DNA of 6,675 nucleotides. It comes from an uncultured Pseudomonadota bacterium (lineage in GTDB: Bacteria; Myxococcota; UBA796). A program made the translations under genes and the position numbers. The number at the start of each line of letters is the position of its first letter. The stretch's first letter is position 1. The DNA is taken from positions 1-6,675 of the forward strand of contig CAJWHX010000193.1 in assembly GCA_913040875.1 (NCBI GenBank), given 5' to 3'. The notes below the pieces were generated by a model. The model had not been told where the DNA came from and did no database searches. It saw only the letters and a program-made list of their open reading frames with translations. Of this stretch, positions 1-5,541 are shown in pieces.

Positions 1-242
1 GTAGTCAATACAAACCCACTACAATCGTATCGCATGGGGTTTCCATTGACACTCAAATCCGTTTGCCCCCTTAGACTGAGGGCAATCTCAGAAATACGCC
101 GGCCAACTTCGCCACTTGACTCCTCTTCAGGCTGCCCCTCTTGAACCTGTTGAACACTTAGCGGGCCTCCCTTTTCAAAAGCACGAATTTTTCCAGGCAT
201 CGGAATGCCAAGATGTGCACAGCCCATCAAAAACCACAACAT
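1..242 (-). CDS. Putative lipoprotein with NlpC/P60- or CHAP-like cysteine peptidase motif (partial, C-terminus outside window)
   Basis: Eighty codons are visible, read leftwards from ATG at 242-240. Residues 1-8 (MLWFLMGC) form a very short hydrophobic stretch ending in a lipobox-like L-M-G-C, so Cys8 is the likely lipidated residue. A Gly/Glu/Gln-rich linker of about 40 residues follows. At residues 50-60 there is a helix-like segment (ISEIALSLRGQ), then RYDCSGFV at 71-78. The D-C-S-G-F/L-V motif surrounds the catalytic Cys (here Cys74) in NlpC/P60 and related CHAP-type papain-fold peptidases and amidases that cut peptidoglycan peptides or cross-bridges. The catalytic His and third residue would lie beyond the left edge. 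GGGAG seven bases upstream supports the start, and no in-frame ATG, GTG or TTG lies between the upstream stop and it. Inference: an outer-membrane- or periplasm-anchored cell-wall hydrolase. The signal peptide is unusually short and has no positive n-region, so lipidation is uncertain. Confidence 0.72.
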   Translation of the reverse strand, partial: MLWFLMGCAHLGIPMPGKIRAFEKGGPLSVQQVQEGQPEEESSGEVGRRISEIALSLRGQTDLSVNGNPMRYDCSGFVLT

Positions 243-288
243 GCAAATCTCCCGAATACGACCAGAACATACTTGAACATAACATGAA

Positions 289-297
289 AGAGTAGCA
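289..297 (-). promoter_or_regulatory. Possible extended -10 promoter for the leftward lipoprotein gene
   Basis: On the minus strand the sequence TGCTACTCT matches an extended -10 (TGn followed by TAnnnT). It would start transcription near position 282 and leave a 5' leader of about 40 bases before the ATG at 242. No convincing -35 box is visible at the normal spacing. This is pattern recognition only. Confidence 0.22.
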
Positions 298-301
298 AAA
301 T

Positions 302-314
302 CCGATAAAATCGG
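302..314. promoter_or_regulatory. Small perfect palindrome in the divergent intergenic region
   Basis: CCGAT-AAA-ATCGG is a perfect 5-bp inverted repeat with a 3-base centre. It sits between the divergent lipoprotein and methyltransferase genes. It contains TAAAAT, which could act as a rightward -10, and lies just upstream of the methyltransferase ribosome-binding region. It could be an operator or a weak RNA hairpin. No protein that binds it can be named. Confidence 0.25.
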
Positions 315-320
315 CTACAA

Positions 321-345
321 AGGAGGTACACACATTAATAGGTGA
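321..345 (+). promoter_or_regulatory. Tandem ribosome-binding sites and AUU mini-ORF ahead of the methyltransferase
   Basis: AGGAGGT at 321-327 is a near-perfect Shine-Dalgarno, but it lies 21 bases before the methyltransferase ATG, too far for normal use. Six bases after it comes ATT (334-336), which begins ATT-AAT-AGG-TGA in the same frame as the methyltransferase. The TGA (343-345) is followed by CTT and then the real ATG at 349. A second, weaker site (AGGTGA, 340-345) directly precedes that ATG. The bases are seen directly. That they regulate translation, as a standby site or an AUU-started minimal ORF, is inference. Confidence 0.35.
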
Positions 346-348
346 CTT

Positions 349-1569
349 ATGGGAAAGCGTTCAAAAAGACAAAACAAAGACCCCTTAGAATTGAAAAACA
401 TGGCAAAAACGCTGGAGTCTTTTGGACTGAAGAAACATCAGTCTGATCTAAAGAAATCCTCGGGTCCCGTAGAGGCATCTTCCGTTCGACAGCATGGGGA
501 CACCAAAATGGCTGCTGTACTGGCAGAGGCTTTGGCCGCTTCAGATCGAGTCGAGAGAGCCACCCATCCATTTCACACCTATCCAGCTCGTATGCATCCC
601 GATTCTGCCAAACTGATCTTACCTCATACTACAGGTGCTGTACACGATCCGTTTTGTGGTGGCGGTACCGTTCTCATTGAGGCAAAATTGGCCGGTCGAA
701 AAGCTTTTGGGTCAGACATATCTCCCATCGCTCATTTGGTCGCACAAGCAAGATTGGCACATCCAGACTTAGCAGGACCGATGAGAGCAGCCTCTAGACG
801 GATTGCAGACAAAGCCAAATTAAGGATAGACGTAGAAGTACCAGAAGCCTGCCAGAACTGGTATCAGCCACATGTTGCACAAGAAATGGGACGATTGCGG
901 GATGGCATCAAAGAACAAGACCCCAGCATCCAACCCCTACTCAATGCAGTCCTATCTTCCATCGTCGTCAAAGCATCCTACCGTAAGTCTGATACGTCGA
1001 ATAAAATGGAAAAGCACCATCGTCGCCCTCAAAGCACCGCCATCTTGTTCCACAAGAAGGCTCGAGAATTTGCAAGGATGTTGGAAACGATGCCTGCGGA
1101 ACCCAGTGCAACCCTCATTCATGGGGACGCCCGTTCTGTAGTTCCCGGTCAAAAAGTTGGATTGGTACTGACATCCCCCCCTTACCCAGGTGTGTATGAC
1201 TATTTGCCGATGCATCAACTTCGATACGCTTGGCTAGGATTGGAACCAGAAGAATCCCTCATTCGTGAGATCGGTGCACGAAGAAATTTCCGTTCAAAAG
1301 GACGAACGGATGCCTTAAAAATGTGGATGGAAGACACTGAACGCTGGATCAAAATGCAAGCGAGTATTCTTGAACCTGGGGGCGCGATGATCATCGTCGT
1401 TGGAGATGGTTTGGTTGCTGGAAAACTGGTTGATGCACTGTACCCCACAACAGAAGCAATGAAAGCCGCAGGGCTAGAGATCTTTGCCAGAGCAAGTGCA
1501 GACAGACCAGACCATGCTAGGAATGCAATTCGCATCGAACACATGGTTATGGGGATTAAACCTCAATAA
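349..1569 (+). CDS. SAM-dependent N4-cytosine/N6-adenine-type DNA methyltransferase (TRM11-like fold family), orphan
   Basis: This 406-residue protein should transfer a methyl group from S-adenosylmethionine to an exocyclic amino group, most likely in DNA. Residues 1-55 are Lys/Gln-rich and probably flexible. HPFHTYPARMHP (73-84) is a signature ahead of motif I in a family of DNA methylases. Motif I is DPFCGGGT (100-107), followed by the acidic strand end GSD (121-123). HGDAR (258-262) precedes motif IV, TSPPY (275-279), which holds the target base. GGAMIIVVGDG (344-354) resembles the strand after motif IV. About 150 residues lie between motifs I and IV and probably hold a target-recognition insert. 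The order I then IV fits alpha or gamma classes. No endonuclease, specificity subunit or other restriction gene is visible, so it is probably an orphan modification enzyme. An RNA substrate cannot be excluded because TRM11-like tRNA methylases share the fold. ATG 349 is the first start after an in-frame stop. Confidence 0.87.
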   Translation: MGKRSKRQNKDPLELKNMAKTLESFGLKKHQSDLKKSSGPVEASSVRQHGDTKMAAVLAEALAASDRVERATHPFHTYPARMHPDSAKLILPHTTGAVHDPFCGGGTVLIEAKLAGRKAFGSDISPIAHLVAQARLAHPDLAGPMRAASRRIADKAKLRIDVEVPEACQNWYQPHVAQEMGRLRDGIKEQDPSIQPLLNAVLSSIVVKASYRKSDTSNKMEKHHRRPQSTAILFHKKAREFARMLETMPAEPSATLIHGDARSVVPGQKVGLVLTSPPYPGVYDYLPMHQLRYAWLGLEPEESLIREIGARRNFRSKGRTDALKMWMEDTERWIKMQASILEPGGAMIIVVGDGLVAGKLVDALYPTTEAMKAAGLEIFARASADRPDHARNAIRIEHMVMGIKPQ

Positions 1570-1573
1570 TCTG

Positions 1574-1582
1574 TGCTAGAAT
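1574..1582 (+). promoter_or_regulatory. Extended -10 promoter candidate for the unknown two-gene unit
   Basis: TGCTAGAAT matches an extended -10 (TGn plus TAGAAT, five of six bases to TATAAT). It lies just after the methyltransferase stop and 24 bases before the next ATG. Transcription would start near 1589. No good -35 is seen at 17 bp, which extended -10 promoters tolerate. Read-through from the methyltransferase gene is also possible, since the gap is only 37 bases and no terminator is visible. Confidence 0.4.
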
Positions 1583-1606
1583 GAAGTATGAACACGGAGG
1601 ACTCTG

Positions 1607-2548
1607 ATGAAGGTGACCGCAATCTCAGCACTACACCAGGCAATGGGTAAGGTACATATGAACGTTGCACTAGACCAAGTTCACCACAATCGCAACGGTA
1701 CAGCTCAAGCGGCTGCTCACCCGACCACAACCAGGATTGAACTTGGACCAACCGCGGCTGCGAGACTCATTAAATCAGACCATCTAGATGGGTACGCCAT
1801 TCTAACGCCATCGTCTTCCACTTCTATTGCCGCACAAAGTAGCAACATTAACTTATTGAGTGAGCCGGATGCTGTAGCCCAAGAAATGAGTAGCAACTTA
1901 CGTCCATCGATGTCTCAATCTGGTGAAGCGCTCTTGGATATTACCATGCCGGACAATCCACTCGCTGCGTCGACCCATATGATTGAAACACAAGAACAAG
2001 CCACCATTCCATTGGCGCTTAGAGATCTACAAGAGCAACTCGTCGCCTTCTACGAAGGTCCAAATGACATGGTGCAACTCGAGACAGAATATACGAAATC
2101 TGAGGAACCCTTTCCAGTTCCGTTGTCAAAGCGAAATGAGCCGTTGTCCGAAGTTGCGATCCCAATGAAAAATGCAGACTTTCTATTTACACCAAATCGT
2201 AGCCAAGAACGACCACTCGCCATTCCACCTGGTGATGTCCCCCATACTGAAATACCCATTCGCGTCTCGGAGTTGAAACCCAAGGCAGATGAATTGGGAA
2301 ATATCTCTATTGACGCCAACAATCAGACATTCGAACAGTTACAAGAACTTCGTACACCAGAGTTGCCTCCTGAACCCTCATTTGAGAATCAACAGGAAAA
2401 ATTACAAGCGACAAGTTTTGATGTTATCGACCCAGAACTCCGTGAACAGTCTGAAGGCTTGAAGCATCCTGCAGACGAGAAATCCAGCACAAACGTATCG
2501 CAATCAATCGAGGCATTGGTTGAGCAGTTCAATCTAAATTTCAATTGA
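1607..2548 (+). CDS. Unrecognised acidic, Cys-free and Trp-free protein, probably largely disordered
   Basis: I do not recognise this 313-residue protein. ATG 1607 has a strong GGAGG six bases upstream. There is no signal peptide or membrane segment, so it is probably cytoplasmic unless exported by another route. It contains no Cys and no Trp. Residues 1-65 are His/Ala/Thr-containing and fairly neutral (LGPTAAARLIKSDHLDGYAI at 46-65 looks partly ordered). Residues 66-125 are Ser/Asn-rich. Helix-like patches occur at 137-150 (LALRDLQEQLVAFY), 242-249 (FEQLQELR) and 298-312 (SQSIEALVEQFNLNF). Between them are Glu/Pro/Gln-rich stretches such as PELPPEPSFE (251-260). The overall look is of a flexible, acidic scaffold or partner protein with a conserved-looking C-terminal helix. 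It ends in a TGATG junction with the Cys-rich lipoprotein, so the two are probably translated together. Function unknown. Confidence 0.75.
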   Translation: MKVTAISALHQAMGKVHMNVALDQVHHNRNGTAQAAAHPTTTRIELGPTAAARLIKSDHLDGYAILTPSSSTSIAAQSSNINLLSEPDAVAQEMSSNLRPSMSQSGEALLDITMPDNPLAASTHMIETQEQATIPLALRDLQEQLVAFYEGPNDMVQLETEYTKSEEPFPVPLSKRNEPLSEVAIPMKNADFLFTPNRSQERPLAIPPGDVPHTEIPIRVSELKPKADELGNISIDANNQTFEQLQELRTPELPPEPSFENQQEKLQATSFDVIDPELREQSEGLKHPADEKSSTNVSQSIEALVEQFNLNFN

Positions 2549-3243
2549 TGTTCACTGCAAAATCCACGCGATTCAACTCAAGTGAACGTTTGTTGATTGT
2601 GGGAGTCCTCTGTGCACTTCAATCTTGTACCCAGCCCCCCATTGGTCTTTCCGAATCTTTGGCTCTAATTGCAAACGTCAAACAAACCCCTTCTCTTGCG
2701 GAAAAGATCTGTCCGACCTTATCAACAGTAGAGTTACAAAATCAATGTTGGTCGACCACTCCTGTACCCACTGATATGATACTCGCTAATGAACGCTGCA
2801 AACACCTGATGAATGAACCGCGTTCCGAATGCTATTTCAACATGGCGGAGACCTACAATAATGTTGAGTTTTGTGAACGTGCAGGACCCTTTGAATGGGA
2901 TTGTAGAACCCATATCCTGCAGCAAAACTGCGGCCAATTAAACAGTGCCAAATCGCTTGTCCGGTACGCTACAGAGCTTCAACTAAACGTTCATGACCTC
3001 AGTATTGCGGGCCTTCTTCATCGATGTTTGTTCTTCGGAAAGCCACAGTTCAATATCAAACTCTGCGAGAGACTTCCACACACTGAGGCCTGTAGAAAAT
3101 GGGTACGGTCTTTGTACACAGAAAAGGTTGTACAATCGTTGAACTGCACAGAACGCACTTCAGGCTTCAAAACATTTGAAGATGAAGATTTGGAGAGATT
3201 ACTGGCAGAAGCGCTACAAACTCACTGCCCTTCCCAAGAGTGA
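2548..3243 (+). CDS. Cys-rich putative lipoprotein of unknown function
   Basis: The 231-residue protein starts with a charged n-region, a hydrophobic core (LLIVGVLCAL, 15-24) and lipobox L-Q-S-C, giving predicted lipidated Cys27. The mature part holds 12 further Cys (55, 67, 84, 95, 109, 119, 128, 160, 173, 182, 200, 227), an even number that suggests disulphides in the periplasm. Several segments share a pattern of C, then 8-11 residues, then C followed by a helix-like stretch: 55-67, 84-95, 109-119 and 173-182 (for example LCERLPHTEACRKWV). This suggests a repeated small helical unit. I know of similar Cys-patterned lipoproteins in deltaproteobacteria-like genomes but cannot name a function. 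ATG 2548 overlaps the upstream stop by one base (TGATG) and has no Shine-Dalgarno, so translational coupling is likely. A TTG three bases earlier is a less likely start. The 3' end overlaps the convergent gene by 22 bases. Confidence 0.78.
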   Translation: MFTAKSTRFNSSERLLIVGVLCALQSCTQPPIGLSESLALIANVKQTPSLAEKICPTLSTVELQNQCWSTTPVPTDMILANERCKHLMNEPRSECYFNMAETYNNVEFCERAGPFEWDCRTHILQQNCGQLNSAKSLVRYATELQLNVHDLSIAGLLHRCLFFGKPQFNIKLCERLPHTEACRKWVRSLYTEKVVQSLNCTERTSGFKTFEDEDLERLLAEALQTHCPSQE

Positions 3244-4013
3244 CGAAAGCGCTGGATTCTATCTCGGGTCGTTTGAAAGATATCAGGTCTTATCGGATGG
3301 GGATCTCGTTGAAAATCTTGATGAATCAACGATTCAACGTGCTGTAAATTCTCCGTGGCGAAATAGAGGGTTCCCCTACTTGGAATAGAAAACTGAACGG
3401 ATTGACGTGCATTGTAGAGTGCTTCAAATTCATCCAAACAGAGCAACAAAGAGCTGGTTAACACCTCAGGGTGACACACTCTCCAAATCGTTGAATACAC
3501 CTCGTCGACCTCTACCTGAGAGAGCAGTCCGCGAATATTTTGGACTGCTTGATGCTTGGCAAGTTTCAGACCACCATCCTTCCGCATCACCTGTAGTGGG
3601 GTCAAGAACTGCATTCGTCCATTGCAATGTTCAACCAACGCCACCTCTAGGTATGCCCCCAAAAATGGTTGTACCCAAGGATGAGACAATGCCTTATTGT
3701 GCTCAACGGGCAAAATCCTAGGATACACGACTCCCACATTGGTGTTTGAGAGGGGCGTGAGACGCAGCAAAAAGTCTTCAATAGAATCTTCAGTCAAAGT
3801 CGGCTCTGCAAGAATCGCTCTGTGCAGATTGTCCAAAGAGATAAAAACAGACTGATCAGAATTCAAGATCTGAATGACAGCTGGTTCAATGGGGATACAA
3901 GATACGTCCCGATTGTGTAACTCTTGAAGAATCCGTTGTTGTAACACTGTTATATTGATACTCTTCTCCACATGTTGTAAATATTGGAGTTCGGTGATGA
4001 AAGCCACACACAC
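3222..4013 (-). CDS. Unrecognised 263-residue protein encoded antisense to its neighbours
   Basis: The frame is open from GTG 4013 leftwards to TGA at 3224-3222 and fills exactly the space between the rightward genes. Composition is that of a normal soluble protein, with hydrophobic and charged residues alternating over its full length. There is no signal peptide, membrane segment or motif I can name. Notable stretches are IPIEPAVIQIL (41-51), DSIEDFLLRLTPL (76-88) and LLLCLDEFEALYNARQSV (189-206). The start is uncertain: there is no in-frame ATG before about residue 134, and candidates are GTG at 4013, 4007, 3971 and 3947, none with a clear Shine-Dalgarno. The longest form overlaps the start of the acyltransferase gene by 17 bases, while starting at 3971 would avoid overlap. 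The C-terminal coding end overlaps the Cys-rich lipoprotein gene by 22 bases tail to tail. No rightward frame in this stretch looks as protein-like. Function unknown. Confidence 0.68.
   Translation of the reverse strand: MCVAFITELQYLQHVEKSINITVLQQRILQELHNRDVSCIPIEPAVIQILNSDQSVFISLDNLHRAILAEPTLTEDSIEDFLLRLTPLSNTNVGVVYPRILPVEHNKALSHPWVQPFLGAYLEVALVEHCNGRMQFLTPLQVMRKDGGLKLAKHQAVQNIRGLLSQVEVDEVYSTIWRVCHPEVLTSSLLLCLDEFEALYNARQSVQFSIPSRGTLYFATENLQHVESLIHQDFQRDPHPIRPDIFQTTRDRIQRFRHSWEGQ
3948..3956 (+). promoter_or_regulatory. Extended -10 promoter candidate for the acyltransferase/GpsA-like operon
   Basis: TGTTATATT is a TGn motif plus TATATT, five of six bases to the consensus -10. It would start transcription near 3963, leaving a leader of about 34 bases with GGAG (3986-3989) correctly placed before ATG 3997. 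A TTGAAG at 3924-3929 is too far (21 bp) for an ideal -35. The site lies inside the 5' coding end of the leftward 263-residue gene, so the two transcription units may interfere. Confidence 0.45.
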
Positions 4014-5541
4014 TGGTACAATTTCTAATCGATTGCAAAAGAGGCTGCACCAAAAACTGCAGTCTATGTCGCGAGAAGAAACCTTCTCTTATCTTGCCGA
4101 TACTGTCTATTTGGAAAGAAAACGAATTCAAGAAGAGGACGGTTCAGAATATGAAGTACTACTGGATTCTGCCGCTCGATCACTGAAAGGCTCCAAAGAG
4201 TCCATGCATGCTGCTCTCGTCAACCTTACCAATGCCTATGTTGAAGAGATTCACACGCATTTTTCCAATCGGACGTATGATCTTGCATCCAAAGTACTAC
4301 CCAGCGCCCTCACAAGACTGCTGACAGCCTCTCACCCTTTTCAGTTACTCTCAAGCGACTTTGATCCCGCTTCCAGAATGATCGTTCAAGGACCTGTTGA
4401 AGACCTAAGGAACTTATCCAAAGAACATACATTGGTATTTACACCCACTCACGTATCCAATCTAGACTCTCCGTTGATTGGGTATGCTTTACAATCTGTT
4501 GGGTTGCCACCAGTACTCTATGGTGCCGGACTCAATCTGTTCTCAAATCCATTGATGGCATTTTTTTTAAGTCGACTTGGTGCCTATACAGTGGATCGAC
4601 GCAAAAAGAATCGGCTGTATAAAGATGTCTTGAAAGCATATTCAACAGCCATTCTAGAAGAGGGACACCATTCGCTCTTTTATCCAGGAGGGACGCGCTC
4701 TAGAGATGGAAGCATTGAATCCGAAGTGAAAAAGGGATTGCTGGGAACAGCCATCCAAGCGTGGCAAAACAATGTTCAATCTGGTTCTGGGAAAGAGATT
4801 CTAATCGTCCCCTGTACGATCACATCATCCTTAGTCCTAGAGGCCGAAACCCTAGTTGATGATGCACTCGCAGACTCTGGTAAGTCTCGATACATCATCT
4901 CAGATGACGAGTTTTCGGAGCGGCGTACAATGGCAAACTTTACCCGAAAAGTACTCAATCTGGATGCAAGCATATACATCCGGTTCTCCACTCCGTTGGA
5001 CTGTATGGGGAATGAGGTCAATGGAGAAGGAAAGTCACTTGATCCATTGGGGACAGTGATTGATCGAAAGGGATACATCTGCAATCAAAAAGGCTCCGTT
5101 ATTGAAGACCAACAAAGGGATACCATCTATACGCAACGACTTGCTGCAAAACTGGTGGATTCCTTTCAAAAGGATTCTGTCGTACTGCCAACACATTTGG
5201 TGGCACGTGCTGCTTGGTTTGCCCTTACAGAGAAACATCCTCACCTGGCTCCGTTTCAAATCGCCCTGTTGGCGAAACAAGAACGAACACTGGACACCTC
5301 TGTGCTGTTGAAAAAGATTCAGTGTCTGACCTCTCAAGTTCACCAACTCGATGTCCCTCATTCACTACCAGCATCATTGGAAGTACTCTTAGAGTCTGCT
5401 TACCAACGCTTCTCACTATTCCACAATGAACGTGCATTACTACAACAAGGACAGAAGGTCGCAATCAATGCCAAGTTGGCCTATTATTACGGCAACCGAT
5501 TGGCGCACTTGCCCTTGGAAAACATCGGGAGTACACAATGA
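3997..5541 (+). CDS. PlsB/PlsC-type glycerolipid acyltransferase (probable glycerol-3-phosphate or lysophospholipid acyltransferase)
   Basis: A 514-residue protein of the membrane-associated LPLAT superfamily, which transfers acyl chains to glycerol-3-phosphate or lysophospholipids. Residues 1-120 form a helical N-terminal region. Block I is THVSNLDSP (151-159), with the catalytic dyad His152 and Asp157. Block II covers GAYTVDRRKKN (195-205), whose basic residues bind phosphate. Block III is FYPGGTRSRDG (228-238). Block IV is around ILIVPCTI (268-275). A C-terminal region of about 200 residues follows, making it longer than typical PlsC (about 240) and shorter than E. coli PlsB (about 800). 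In block III the usual Glu (EGxRS) is Gly231. I recall FPGGTRS variants in some PlsB-like families, so this need not abolish activity. GGAG at 3986-3989 selects ATG 3997. An upstream in-frame ATG at 3955 has no such site and would overlap the putative promoter. Its stop overlaps the next gene by ATGA, so the two are coupled. Confidence 0.85.
   Translation: MKATHTGTISNRLQKRLHQKLQSMSREETFSYLADTVYLERKRIQEEDGSEYEVLLDSAARSLKGSKESMHAALVNLTNAYVEEIHTHFSNRTYDLASKVLPSALTRLLTASHPFQLLSSDFDPASRMIVQGPVEDLRNLSKEHTLVFTPTHVSNLDSPLIGYALQSVGLPPVLYGAGLNLFSNPLMAFFLSRLGAYTVDRRKKNRLYKDVLKAYSTAILEEGHHSLFYPGGTRSRDGSIESEVKKGLLGTAIQAWQNNVQSGSGKEILIVPCTITSSLVLEAETLVDDALADSGKSRYIISDDEFSERRTMANFTRKVLNLDASIYIRFSTPLDCMGNEVNGEGKSLDPLGTVIDRKGYICNQKGSVIEDQQRDTIYTQRLAAKLVDSFQKDSVVLPTHLVARAAWFALTEKHPHLAPFQIALLAKQERTLDTSVLLKKIQCLTSQVHQLDVPHSLPASLEVLLESAYQRFSLFHNERALLQQGQKVAINAKLAYYYGNRLAHLPLENIGSTQ

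Noticed and set aside
1215..1544. Leftward 109-codon frame
   Set aside because: It is fully inside the methyltransferase gene, on the other strand, and its Ser/Ala/Ile-rich product shows no motif.
3407..3721. Rightward 104-codon frame in the middle region
   Set aside because: It lies entirely opposite the longer leftward 263-residue frame, has no ribosome-binding site and has a Pro/Ser/Arg-biased composition typical of antisense shadows.
3955..3996. Upstream in-frame ATG of the acyltransferase (14 extra residues)
   Set aside because: It has no Shine-Dalgarno, overlaps the predicted extended -10 site, and ATG 3997 has a well placed GGAG.
5035..5464. Leftward frames of 108 and 79 codons
   Set aside because: Both lie antisense within the acyltransferase C-terminal region, which is clearly coding in the rightward frame, and have no recognisable features.
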